Assembly (NCBI GenBank): GCA_910574715.1
Contig: CAJTCH010000008.1
Location: forward strand, 62,001 to 126,000
DNA: 64,000 nt
Direction: 5' to 3'
From: Lachnospiraceae bacterium
GTDB taxonomy: Bacteria > Bacillota > Clostridia > Lachnospirales > Lachnospiraceae
Shown here: positions 36,281 to 45,878 of the stretch, in pieces
Numbering within the stretch: position 1 is the first letter of the stretch
Layout: every line of letters starts with the position of its first letter
Position numbers and translations under genes: made by a program
Notes under the pieces: generated by a model
The model's database searches: none
Told to the model about the DNA's origin: nothing
What the model saw: the letters and a program-made list of their open reading frames with translations, nothing else

Positions 36281-37617
36281 ATGATACTGTACTGCTCTTT
36301 GATAACTATGGACAAGACAGCGAGAGTCTGCACGCTTCATTCCAGGCAGCCGGTTATGATCTGCCGGCGGCAGTGATTGAAGATAATGGGTTTCTGCCGG
36401 ATAATGTGATGTCTGTCTATGGATTTTTCTTGGGTAATTTTAAGGAAGTCTACGGAGAGCAGGCACGCCCGAAATTCTTTAATGAGATTACAGTGCCGGA
36501 ATATTGGGAGATCAGCGGGAACAATAGCAGCGGATCAGTACATGATCTGTACAGAGAGAGGGGGAAAATTTTTTATACGGAGCCTCTCCATAAGCGGCGA
36601 GTGAAGATCGTGGACTGGTATGACGAAAAAGGTAGTGTCCGGGCCAGCGACCATTATAACCGCTACGGTGCTGTTTATGCCAGAACAACATTTAATGCCA
36701 AAGGGCAGAAATTCTGTAAATCTTATTTTTCAGCGGCGGGAAAAGAGATTATTGTTGAAAATTTTGTTACAAAGGATATTATATTGAATGATAACAGTGA
36801 AGTGAGGATTTTTCATTCAAAGACAGAGTTTATTGTGTATTTCCTTGAACGGGCAGGATTCGGGGGAAACAGAATCTTCTTTAATTCTTTGTCAACGCCG
36901 TTTTTTGTTTCAAATAGGCTTACGGATGATAAAAAAAGAGATATCCTGTTCTGGCAGGAGCCTGTCAGAGATGATATTCCAGGTAATATGCAGGTTATTC
37001 TTAACGGACAGGCCAGCCGGACGGCAGCGGTTATGGTGCAGAAGCGGCAGGCGTTTGATAAGCTGATCGCTCTTGGGGCAAATCAGGATATGACACGCCG
37101 GCTGGGCTTTGTCTATCCTTTTGCAAAAGAGAACGGACACAGACCAGAAGCTTTGATCTGTACGAATTCCGATAATATTGAACAATGTGAGAAGATCGTG
37201 AAGGAGCTGCCGGATATGCATTTCTGTATTGCGGCTCTTACGGAGATGTCATCGAAGCTTACCGATATGGATAACTATGAGAATGTAAGTATTTATCCGG
37301 GAGTGAAGAGAGAGATTTTAGATGGGCTGTTTGAAGAATGTGATTTTTATCTGGACATTAATCACGGCGGAGAGATCGTATCGGCGGTCCGCAGGGCATT
37401 CTTGCATAATCATCTGATCTTTGCCTTTGAAGAGACCACCCATAACAGAGATTATGTTGCGGAGGCGCATATCTATCCGGCAAAAAATGCGGATAGACTG
37501 ATTGCCGATATCAAAAATGTGATGAATGACGCGGAAGCGGCAAAGGCGTGTATTCTGAAACAGCATGAAGCGGCTATGGCAGAGACTGCAGAGAAATATG
37601 CCGAAATATGTAAATAA
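36259..37617 (+). CDS. gtfB: GtfB, substrate-binding/activating subunit for GtfA
   Basis: 452 aa. TVLLFDNYGQDSESLHASFQ, EDNGFLPDNVMSVYGFFLG, DHYNRYGAVYARTTF, LICTNSDNIEQ and FYLDINHGGEIVSAVRRAF match GtfB (Gtf2). The start lies inside the end of gtfA with GTGGAG upstream. With 34790 it forms the canonical GtfA-GtfB pair. Followed 15 bp later by another GtfB-like gene. Confidence 0.9.
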   Translation: MEKYIEINDTVLLFDNYGQDSESLHASFQAAGYDLPAAVIEDNGFLPDNVMSVYGFFLGNFKEVYGEQARPKFFNEITVPEYWEISGNNSSGSVHDLYRERGKIFYTEPLHKRRVKIVDWYDEKGSVRASDHYNRYGAVYARTTFNAKGQKFCKSYFSAAGKEIIVENFVTKDIILNDNSEVRIFHSKTEFIVYFLERAGFGGNRIFFNSLSTPFFVSNRLTDDKKRDILFWQEPVRDDIPGNMQVILNGQASRTAAVMVQKRQAFDKLIALGANQDMTRRLGFVYPFAKENGHRPEALICTNSDNIEQCEKIVKELPDMHFCIAALTEMSSKLTDMDNYENVSIYPGVKREILDGLFEECDFYLDINHGGEIVSAVRRAFLHNHLIFAFEETTHNRDYVAEAHIYPAKNADRLIADIKNVMNDAEAAKACILKQHEAAMAETAEKYAEICK

Positions 37618-37632
37618 CGGAGAGATAAAAAG

Positions 37633-38988
37633 GTGGATGTACATTCAGAAAAAGATGAGGTTATATTGCTTTTTGATAAGTACACAATGGACAGCCGCAG
37701 GCTGCAGGCGTCCTTTAAACGGGCGGGATGTAAGTATATTGCGGCAGTGATTGAAGATGACGGTTTTTTACCGGAGAGCGTGATGTCCGTGTATGGTTAT
37801 TTTATGGAGGATGTCAGAGGAAATCAGAGTAATGCCAAGGGGCAAATGCATATTAACGAAGCTGAGGTATTGGAAAAGGATATCAGTGAAGATCATAGAC
37901 GTTATAGAGCAAGAGGAAAAATGATCTATGTAAGAGAGGGACACAAGAGACGGGTAAAGACAGTAAATTGGTATGACGACAGCAGCATAATATTTACCAG
38001 CGATCACTATAACAGTCACGGTGCGTTATATGCCAGAACAATTTATGATGAAAGCGGGAAAAAGATAAAGAAGTTCTGGTTTTCATCAGGTGGTTTGGCG
38101 ATTATTGCTGAGGATTATACTACCGGAATGATTTTGCTGAATGAAGGGGAAGGAGTGAAGTCCTTTCAGGAAAAGCTGGATCTGGTACTCTATTTTTTTA
38201 AAAAGACAGGGTTTGAACGGAGAAGGATTTTCTATAATTCTCTGTCCATGCCCTTTTTTGTATCTAACAGACTTGGTGATTACGGCAAAAGAGACGTTCT
38301 GTTCTGGCAGGAGCCGGTGAAAGACAAAATCCCATGGAATATGCAGATGATCCTGAAGGGAAAAGCCAGGCGTACAGCGGCAGTCATGGTTCAGAGAAGG
38401 ACTTCTTACGAAAGACTGATAGAGCTTGGAGCGGATGCCGATATAGTGCAGGGGTTGGGAATGATTTATAGATTTCAAAGGGAGAACGGTCATAAGCCGG
38501 AGGCGCTGATCTGTACGAATTCAGAGAATGTGGAGCATTGCCGGGAGATTGTAAGTGAACTGCCGGATATGCATTTCCATATTGCAGCGCTGACGGTGAT
38601 GTCTCCGAAGCTTATGAGTGTGGGAGAGTATGAGAATGTAACATTGTATCCAGCAGCGGGAAAAAAGGCTGTATGCGAGCTTTTTAAACAGTGTGATTAT
38701 TATCTGGACATTAACCATATGAAGGAGATAGTCTCGGCGGTGTATCAGGCATTCTTACATAATCATCTGATTTTTGCATTTGAAGAGACGGCGCATAACA
38801 GAGACTATGTGGCGAAGGAACGGATCTATTCGGTGAGTAACTGGGAAGGGATGGTAGAAGATATCAGGGTGATCATGCGGAATGAGAAGTTGATGGAACG
38901 GTGTCTTAAGAGGCAGAGGGAAGAGGCGATGGCAGAGGATCGGGGAGTATATGCCAGGATGGTGGAAGCTGTGTACGTGAAAAGTTAG
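37633..38988 (+). CDS. additional GtfB-like protein
   Basis: 451 aa, GTG start with GGAGAG upstream. It has VILLFDKYTMDSRRLQASFK, DDGFLPESVMSVYGYF, SDHYNSHGALYARTIYD, LICTNSENVEH and YYLDINHMKEIVSAVYQAF. It is a full-length GtfB-like protein with no GtfA of its own beside it (its upstream neighbour is gtfB). It may swap partners with one of the four GtfA-like proteins, giving alternative substrate recognition; this is inferred from gene order only. Confidence 0.85.
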   Translation: MDVHSEKDEVILLFDKYTMDSRRLQASFKRAGCKYIAAVIEDDGFLPESVMSVYGYFMEDVRGNQSNAKGQMHINEAEVLEKDISEDHRRYRARGKMIYVREGHKRRVKTVNWYDDSSIIFTSDHYNSHGALYARTIYDESGKKIKKFWFSSGGLAIIAEDYTTGMILLNEGEGVKSFQEKLDLVLYFFKKTGFERRRIFYNSLSMPFFVSNRLGDYGKRDVLFWQEPVKDKIPWNMQMILKGKARRTAAVMVQRRTSYERLIELGADADIVQGLGMIYRFQRENGHKPEALICTNSENVEHCREIVSELPDMHFHIAALTVMSPKLMSVGEYENVTLYPAAGKKAVCELFKQCDYYLDINHMKEIVSAVYQAFLHNHLIFAFEETAHNRDYVAKERIYSVSNWEGMVEDIRVIMRNEKLMERCLKRQREEAMAEDRGVYARMVEAVYVKS

Positions 38989-39002
38989 GAGAAAAGATAA
39001 AT

Positions 39003-40881
39003 ATGAATGTATATATTACCAAGATGAATGGAGCATCCTGGAATCCATTGCAGAATAGGCAATGGATGGATTGCAAAAATTGCACATGAGATGGGCTGCC
39101 GTGAAATGGGTATATTCTGTTATAACGGAAGTAATGAAAGTATTGAGAGTTTGAAGATCAGAATTGATGGAATTGTTGCCGGGCTGAGTTGGGGAGTGGA
39201 TATTGTGATATGTCAGTTCCCGACGGGGAATGGATTTAGATTTGAGTGGGAACTGGTAGATCGTTTAAAGGTGTATCAGATACAGGTTATAATGTTTATT
39301 CAAGAATCTGAGATTTTTTTCGATAAGTATCATCAAGATAGATTAGAGGAAAAAATTAAGCTGTATAATCGGGCTGCAGTCTTAATTGTGCCATCCGTGG
39401 CGATGCGTCAATTTCTATTGGATAATGGTCTGAGAGAAGATATGAAGTATGTGGTTCAGGAAATGTGGGATTATACAGTAGGTATGAATCTTTTCTTTGA
39501 TTCGAAGTTCAGCAGAGATATTTATTATATGAATAGAGGAAAGATTGGCGGCATAAGTGATTGGAATTATACTTTACAATTAAAATTATTTGCGAATTCA
39601 GCAGTGCAAGGCCGGAACGTGCAGCGTATAGGAGAATTGTCCCAGGAAGAATTATTCTTTGAGCTGTCAAAAGGAGGAGGATTGGGACTGATCTGGTATC
39701 AGGAGGATGAGCAGCAGCGAGGGTTGGAATATGATATTTCTTATGATTTGTCCAGATATCTGGCAGCAGGGATTCCAGTAATTGTTCCAAAGGGAATTTC
39801 TCATCAGGATATGATTGAAAGGAATCATTTGGGTTTAGCGGCAGATAGCTTGGATGAGGCTGTGGAACAAGTTGATAGTATGGAAGAATCAGACTATCAA
39901 GAATATGTTAGGTATGTGAGAAGATTTTCTACATTAATACGCAACGGATATTTTACGAAGAAACTGCTAGTGGATGTCATTCAGATGCTTATCCGGCAGG
40001 ATATGGCTGATTGTGCTATTTCGACTTTAACATATAAAGGGATAAAACAGTTTTCGGCGTACACCAAGAATAATGTGAATATTATGGGGATGGAGGAGAC
40101 TTTAGAATATGTGAGAACCAGAAAGATCTCAGTTGCTCGATTTGGAGATGGAGAAGTTTTTTTAATGACTGGTCGGTCTATATCATATCAGGATTATGAC
40201 GAAGGATTAGCCAAAAGATTAAAGCAAATTATAACTATGCCCGATAACAAAAAATTATTAGTATGTTTGCCGGATATTTTTGAGAGAAAAGGACGTTACA
40301 ATGGTGCATGTATTGCTTGCTGGGAGAGACATTTAGAAAAGTATCGGGATTTTTGGGATGAGGTTATTATAAGTGAAAAATGTTATGGAAGCGCTTTCTT
40401 TTTGCGGCCTTATATGGATTTAGTTGATAAGTCTATATCTGGAAGATATTTTCAGAATATGAAAGATTTTTTTGCTAATAAAAGTATTTTGATTGTAGAA
40501 GGCGCCTATTCTCAGTCTGGCGTAGGGAATGATCTTTTTCAGGAGGCAAATTCAGTAGAGCGAATTATTTGTCCGTCTCGTAATGCATATAGCAAATATG
40601 AAATGATTTTAGATACAATTAGAGAGTATGGGATTAATAAATTAATTTTGCTTATGCTGGGCCCAACAGCAAAAGTATTAGCCAGTGATTTAGCTTTTGA
40701 GGGGTATTGGGCGATAGATATTGGACATATTGATTCTGAATATGAGTGGTATAAAATGGGAGTCACACGTAAAACCAAGTTAAAAAACAAACATACAGCG
40801 GAATTTAATTTTGATAATGACATTGAATTAAAAAAAGATGATATATATATAAGTGAGATAGTGGCGACGTTGTCTGAATAA
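39003..40881 (+). pseudogene. Gtf3-DUF1792 (GT101) fusion glycosyltransferase, frameshifted near the start
   Basis: The native start is the ATG at 39003 (AGGAGA upstream; MNVYITKMNG is identical to the start of 42988), but that frame stops after about 22 codons. One extra base at about 39065-39069 (tggatggatt, where the paralogue has tgatgatt) shifts it; the rest is open to 40881. The out-of-frame ATG at 39028 has no ribosome site. The body holds a Gtf3-like GT-B domain (about 1-340) and a C-terminal DUF1792 domain (about 345-615) with the signature SVARFGDGE. In S. parasanguinis Fap1, Gtf3 adds the second sugar and the DUF1792 domain of dGT1 the third, so a fusion is functionally logical. 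It is either inactivated or rescued by frameshifting or downstream initiation. Confidence 0.8.
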
Positions 40882-40919
40882 AATAAAAGTATTGATTCTA
40901 CCCAAATACAAGGACTAAT

Positions 40920-41276
40920 GTTAAGTATGAAGTTTGTCATTTAGGAAATATAGGATTATTTGTTTGATATGAGCTTTTTCGGTATTCCGCAGTTTCGTAA
41001 AGAAATTCATTTTATAGGGCTTGTGGAGTTCGAAGGGGATGAGAAATTACGATGGAAGCTGAGTATTAGGAATATGCTAAGTGTGTCGGATAATTTGCTT
41101 AGATTTTAAGAAAGAAGATATTATACGAAAAAATGTATCGTTGATGCAGTGCAAACTGTCATTTTATTATCTTGGCATTATCGCGGAGAAACGGATGAAT
41201 TCATGAAATGTTAGAAATCTATAAGAATATTGTTACGTTTTATTTGAAAATAGAAATTTTGGCGAAATGAAAGTCG
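40920..41276 (+). pseudogene. decayed copy of the Gtf3-GT2 fusion gene
   Basis: The 435-bp gap after 40881 is not empty. It contains stretches nearly identical to the gene at 42988: SFFGIPQFRKEIHFIGLVEF (against NFFSTPQFRKEIHFTGIVEF), RRYYTKKCIVDAVQTV (against KGYYTKKCLIEAVQAV) and YKNIVTFYL near the 3' end (identical to the intact gene). The pieces are in different frames with stops, and most of the GT2 domain is deleted. This shows a former second copy of the Gtf3-GT2 fusion at this site. Confidence 0.8.
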
Positions 41277-41316
41277 AATAGTAATAGAAAAAAAAGATTA
41301 TGAGAGGTAAGTAAAG

Positions 41317-42864
41317 ATGGCAATCTATATATTTAAGTTGCTGGTTTGGTGCGCACCTAACGGAATAGATAATGCTCAGGGATATCGTGCAAAGATATTA
41401 AGAGAGTATACAGATACAGTTAGATATATATTTACAGAATTACCAACAAGCAGAGATATAGTTTATTATAAAAAAATGGGGATTGATGTAAAACAGATGC
41501 TTAGTGTACATCAGTGTCTGACAGATAATGATATATTAGAACCATCAGTCAGGATAGAAGATAAATTGAAGGAACTGAAAGATAGTATACATTATACAGA
41601 TATAATTAGTAATGAGAGAGATATTAAATTACTGAAAAATGGGATTGTTGTAGCTTCCATTTTGCGAGATGAGACAGAAATGGATTTTTGCAAATGTATT
41701 CACTATTTCAGCAACGGTTGCTATTTAATTCGTACGGAAAATTTCATTGGAAGGATGGTTTATGCGGATGATTATGCAACTGCGAGATCGAATTTCAAAG
41801 TATATGCAAAGCATGTACGACGCACCTTTTTTAAATCAGATGGAACGGTAGCTTATTATCAGATATATACAAAAGAGGAAAAAGAATGCTATCTTTTCCC
41901 AGATGGAAGGACTTGTACGATTGTAGAATTTATTGCGGAATTTATAAAGAGATTGAATTTGACAGAAAATGATGTTATTATATTAGATCGTTTGACTCAG
42001 ATTGGTTTCATGCAATCATTGCTTAGATTTAAGAATAAAGCTAATCTTATTGTTGTTTTTCATTCCAAACATTTCTTGGAAAAAGGTGAAGATCCAGATA
42101 GACTATATTTAAATGACGAATATTACGATTGGTTTAAATACTCAAATTGGATTGATACTATGGTGGTGTCTACTTCGGAGCAGAAAAAAGAATTGGCAGA
42201 AAAACTTAGTGAATATAGATGCAGTGTTCCGAAGATTGAAGTGATACCGGCAGGAGAGCTTGATAGATTGCGTTATCCGAAAACAAAGAGACAACCATAT
42301 TCGTTAACGGCTGTTTCACGTCTCTATTCATCAAAAAAAGTAGACTGGATTATAAAAAGCGTTATAAAAGCGCATTGTAAAAACCCGAATATTTTTCTTG
42401 ATATATATGGAAGAGGAGCTGAGGAACATACAAAATATTTAAAAAATCTTGTCATTGAAAATGGTGCTGATTCCTATATTAGATTTATGGGATATGCAGA
42501 TGTGACAGAAATATACAAAAATTATGAAGTATTTATCACGGCATCATTAGGAGAAACATTGGGATTGACGACTTTGGAAGCAATAGGGTCTGGTGATGCT
42601 GTAATTGGATTAAATGTAAGATATGGAAACCAGGTGCTTATTCATTCAGGCGAAAATGGTTATTTGATTAATTTTTGTTATACAGAGAACGAAGAGATTG
42701 AATTAGTGAATGATTTGGCAGATGGGATTGTAAAAATTTTTGAGGATCGAGAAAAATTGGAAATGTTTCACCAAAATTCCTATAATATAGCAAAAAATTA
42801 CTTGCAGAAAAAGATTGGGATAAAGTGGAGAAAATTATTGAAGTATAAGGAAATGAAGTTATAA
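41317..42864 (+). CDS. GtfA-like glycosyltransferase (divergent type I)
   Basis: 515 aa, the closest paralogue of 28048: MAIYIFKLLVWCAPNGIDNAQGYRA, RYIFTELP, and donor site ASLGETLGLTTLEAIGSGDAVIGL with LNVRYGNQVL. GT4 family with the GtfA-type insertion domain. It is visibly more A+T-rich than 28048 and is flanked on both sides by Gtf3 remnants (40920-41276 and 42865-42942), as if it had been inserted into or copied along with a Gtf3 array. GAGAGGTAAG precedes the ATG. The acceptor is unknown. Confidence 0.85.
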   Translation: MAIYIFKLLVWCAPNGIDNAQGYRAKILREYTDTVRYIFTELPTSRDIVYYKKMGIDVKQMLSVHQCLTDNDILEPSVRIEDKLKELKDSIHYTDIISNERDIKLLKNGIVVASILRDETEMDFCKCIHYFSNGCYLIRTENFIGRMVYADDYATARSNFKVYAKHVRRTFFKSDGTVAYYQIYTKEEKECYLFPDGRTCTIVEFIAEFIKRLNLTENDVIILDRLTQIGFMQSLLRFKNKANLIVVFHSKHFLEKGEDPDRLYLNDEYYDWFKYSNWIDTMVVSTSEQKKELAEKLSEYRCSVPKIEVIPAGELDRLRYPKTKRQPYSLTAVSRLYSSKKVDWIIKSVIKAHCKNPNIFLDIYGRGAEEHTKYLKNLVIENGADSYIRFMGYADVTEIYKNYEVFITASLGETLGLTTLEAIGSGDAVIGLNVRYGNQVLIHSGENGYLINFCYTENEEIELVNDLADGIVKIFEDREKLEMFHQNSYNIAKNYLQKKIGIKWRKLLKYKEMKL

Positions 42865-42942
42865 AATTATGTTAAACGTTTTGCTAACTTTTTAAGAAAT
42901 GGCTATATGACCTGTAAGAGAAAAATTTACTTTGTTACTTAA
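42865..42942 (+). pseudogene. C-terminal scrap of a Gtf3 module
   Basis: Directly after the GtfA-like stop the frame reads YVKRFANFLRNGYMT, matching YVRRFSTLIRNGYFT of the gene at 39003 and the equivalent segment of 42988, then stops at 42942. It is the conserved C-terminal helix of the Gtf3 family and cannot be functional alone. Confidence 0.65.
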
Positions 42943-42987
42943 ACTTCGTACTTAAATAATTAAAATGAGGATATAGGGAATCGGAGT

Positions 42988-45147
42988 ATGAATGTATATA
43001 TTACCAAAATGAATGGAATAAGATGGAATTCGTTGCAGAATAGGCAATTGATGATTGCTGAGATTGCATATGAGATGGGTTGCCGTGAAATGGGAATATT
43101 TTGTTATAACGGAAGTAATGAAAGCATTGAGAGCTTGAAGGTTAGAATTGATGGAATTATTGCCGGGCTGAGTTGGGGAGTAGATATTGTGATATGTCAG
43201 TTCCCAACAGGGAACGGCCTTAAATTTGAAAGAGAATTATTGAATCGTCTAAATATATACCAAATCCAAGTTGTAATTTTTATTCATGATGCGGGATCAA
43301 TTGTCCGAGAATCTAACCAGGGGATTCTTTCGGAGACGATAAGGTTATATAATCAGGCGGAAGTATTGGTTGTTCCCTCGCTGATGATGCGTCAGTTTCT
43401 ATTGGATAATGGAATTAGGAAAGATATGAAGTTCGTCATTCAGGAAATAGGGGATTATTTGCTTGATATGAACTTTTTCAGTACTCCGCAGTTTCGTAAA
43501 GAAATTCATTTTACAGGGATTGTGGAATTTGAGGGGATGAGAAATTGGTCGTATGATTTATTGTTGAAGTTGTATGCGGTTTCAGAAAGTCAGGGGCAGA
43601 ATATAAATAATATGGGAAATTTGCCGTCGGGAGAGTTGATGTCTGTATTATCCAAGGGGGGCTTTGGTCTGGTTTGGTATAGGGATACAACTTCACGACA
43701 GGAGATGGAATACAGTGTGTCTTTTGAGCTCTCCAGATACTTGGCGGCGGGGATTCCAGTTATTGTGCCTGTAGGGATTTTAAACCAAGCATTGATAGAA
43801 AGAAATCATCTGGGAATGGCTGTAAATTCTTTAGATGAAGCTATAGCAGTAATTGAGGCTATGACGGAAGCTGACTATCAGGAATATGTTAAATGCGTCG
43901 GACGATTTTCTCGGATTTTAAAGAAAGGTTATTATACTAAAAAATGCCTGATTGAGGCAGTACAAGCAGTATGTAGGAGAGATACGGGTGAACTCACTAT
44001 TCCAGCAAAAATATATGACTCAGGGGAATGTATTTTTACATATACGGTGTTAAATGAATCTTACGGAGAAAATTTGGCATTATCATGGAATTACTCTGGA
44101 AATGCAGATGGATTTTTGATTTATGATACTTCAGGAAAATTAGTATATGAGACAGGAAATGTGCATCAACATTTTTCCTTAATTAGAGGGTATGAAAAAG
44201 GAGATAAGTTTATTGTAAAAGCTTTTATTAATACGCTAAAAGGAAAACTTATTGTGGCAGCATCAGAGCCAATTTATGTATCAGCAGAAGAATATGATAG
44301 GGTAGAAGTTAGCATGATTATACCTGTGTATAACGCAGAAAATTATATTGCAAGAGGTATAGACGCCGTATTAGCACAATCCTTCCATGGTTTGGAGATT
44401 ATAATTGTGAATGATGGAAGTACTGATCATACAGCGGATATAATTGAATGGTATGCTAAAAAATATGCAAATGTGAAGATACTACATCAGGAGAACGGTG
44501 GACCTGCTGTAGCACGAAATACGGGAATAGAATGTGCAGTTGGAGAGTATATTGGATTTATGGATAGTGATGATACAATACATCCAGAAATGATTGAAAG
44601 ATTAGTTGCTTCTATTAAAAAGAATAACTGTGATATAGCAATTACCTCTGTATATAAAATAGTGAATAGTGAGTATAGGGAATATGTGCAGTATCCTGTG
44701 GAAGAAGATGTTGCAATAGCAGCAGAGGATTTTCTTTGGATGCATTTTGAAAAGGGTCTTATATTTTCTGTGATGGTTTGGAATAAATTATATCGAGCAT
44801 CTCTTGTAAAAGAACATCTTTTTCCTGAGTTTTTTTTGGGCGAGGATGGCGCTTGGACACCGTGCATATTATCTTTTGCAGATAGTATATGTTATCTCAA
44901 TGATCGCTTATATGAGTATGATCGATCTATTCGTGAAAATACTCTTGAGGATCAGTGGAGTATCCAGTCGCAATATGAACGATTTATGCGCTATAAAAAT
45001 ATTGTTACATTTTATTTGGAACATGGCAATATTGAAAGAATAAAATTTTTAAAAGAACTTGCAAAACGTAATCTGCTTGGATGGGGAAGTATATATGCAG
45101 ATGATAAATACGAAAAATTATGGGGGGAGATAAGGGATAAGAAGTAA
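42988..45147 (+). CDS. Gtf3-GT2 fusion glycosyltransferase
   Basis: 719 aa with three parts. The Gtf3-like GT-B domain (about 1-330) shares most of its sequence with 39003, including EMGCREMGIFCYNGSNESIES. A beta-rich linker (about 335-435) looks like a small Ig- or FN3-like module. The C-terminal GT2 (GT-A) transferase (about 438-719) has VSMIIPVYNAENYI, IIIVNDGSTDHT, GGPAVARNTGIE and the DxD-type FMDSDD. Such a protein could add two successive sugars. The GT2 end is not truncated. ATG with GGGAATCGGAG upstream. Last intact gene of the glycosylation block. Confidence 0.9.
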   Translation: MNVYITKMNGIRWNSLQNRQLMIAEIAYEMGCREMGIFCYNGSNESIESLKVRIDGIIAGLSWGVDIVICQFPTGNGLKFERELLNRLNIYQIQVVIFIHDAGSIVRESNQGILSETIRLYNQAEVLVVPSLMMRQFLLDNGIRKDMKFVIQEIGDYLLDMNFFSTPQFRKEIHFTGIVEFEGMRNWSYDLLLKLYAVSESQGQNINNMGNLPSGELMSVLSKGGFGLVWYRDTTSRQEMEYSVSFELSRYLAAGIPVIVPVGILNQALIERNHLGMAVNSLDEAIAVIEAMTEADYQEYVKCVGRFSRILKKGYYTKKCLIEAVQAVCRRDTGELTIPAKIYDSGECIFTYTVLNESYGENLALSWNYSGNADGFLIYDTSGKLVYETGNVHQHFSLIRGYEKGDKFIVKAFINTLKGKLIVAASEPIYVSAEEYDRVEVSMIIPVYNAENYIARGIDAVLAQSFHGLEIIIVNDGSTDHTADIIEWYAKKYANVKILHQENGGPAVARNTGIECAVGEYIGFMDSDDTIHPEMIERLVASIKKNNCDIAITSVYKIVNSEYREYVQYPVEEDVAIAAEDFLWMHFEKGLIFSVMVWNKLYRASLVKEHLFPEFFLGEDGAWTPCILSFADSICYLNDRLYEYDRSIRENTLEDQWSIQSQYERFMRYKNIVTFYLEHGNIERIKFLKELAKRNLLGWGSIYADDKYEKLWGEIRDKK

Positions 45148-45150
45148 TAA

Positions 45151-45372
45151 TTGTTCAGAAATATCGATGAAAGGAATGTTGATATTAGCCAACATGAACA
45201 TAATATGAGAATATTAGATAATATGGAAGCTTGTTATGGATGCGGGGCATGTTTCAATGTGTGTTCAACGGAAGCTATTGATATGAGGGAGAATGAAGAG
45301 GGATTTTTAGAACCTGTTATAGACGGGGACAAATGTATTTATGGTGTGTGGTTTTCTATTATATTTGCCTAA
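45151..45372 (+). pseudogene. N-terminal piece of a 4Fe-4S protein
   Basis: The frame contains a ferredoxin-type half-cluster CYGCGACFNVCSTEAIDM followed by EGFLEPVIDGDKC, the N-terminus of the F420 hydrogenase-beta-like/polysaccharide pyruvyl-type proteins found in surface-glycan clusters. Just where the second CxxCxxC should begin (DKCI), the sequence changes to unrelated residues and stops. It looks like a deletion junction with the ILEI-domain fragment that follows. Confidence 0.65.
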
Positions 45373-45832
45373 ATATCTGCTTATACTTTCTGCTTCAGAT
45401 GAGTGCTCTCAGCATTGGAGGAAATTTCTGGAGGTTTCCAAACTTCAGCTCCGTAAAGATGTCGGATGGAGGGAAAGTTATGCGGCAGTTGTTGATGGCG
45501 GAATGGTCAAGGCTGATGAAAGAACCGTAGAGGAAATTAATATTAACTATGAATTTATCGTGGGACATCCGAAGTATAGTGTGGAATATGTGGACGGAGA
45601 ATTGAAAGTGGGCTGTAAGCCGCTGCGGTATTGTAAAGTGAAAATAAAAAGCAAGGGCTTTACCGGAGCATTAGGAGCGTGTAAAAGTGAGATAATGGTT
45701 GACAATATTGATTTTTCTATGAATAAAATCGGAATCAATATAGTGGTTATAGACAAAGAAACCGGACATATTATGGATTCGATCAATGTAAATACATATT
45801 CTGATCCTAATTTGAGAATTAACAGAGTGTGA
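45341..45832 (+). pseudogene. C-terminal ILEI-domain fragment
   Basis: The frame reads KYLLILSASDECSQHWRKFL and SYAAVVDGGMV, then ends GINIVVIDKETGHIMDSINV. This is the pattern of the ILEI (interleukin-like EMT inducer) domain that occurs in bacterial surface-polysaccharide proteins. No proper start or ribosome site is present, and the N-terminal part of the original protein is missing, so it is probably a remnant joined by deletion to the 4Fe-4S piece; an in-frame ATG at 45503 could at most give a partial domain. Confidence 0.55.
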
Positions 45833-45854
45833 TTTTGAAGAGAACAAAACGGGC

Positions 45855-45878
45855 AGGCAGCTTAGCTGGCTGCCTTTA
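45855..45878 (+). terminator. weak terminator at the end of the glycosylation block
   Basis: AGGCAGC...GCTGCCT forms a 7-bp stem with a 7-nt loop followed by only three T. It lies 20 bp after the ILEI fragment, at the end of the long plus-strand run. Confidence 0.45.
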
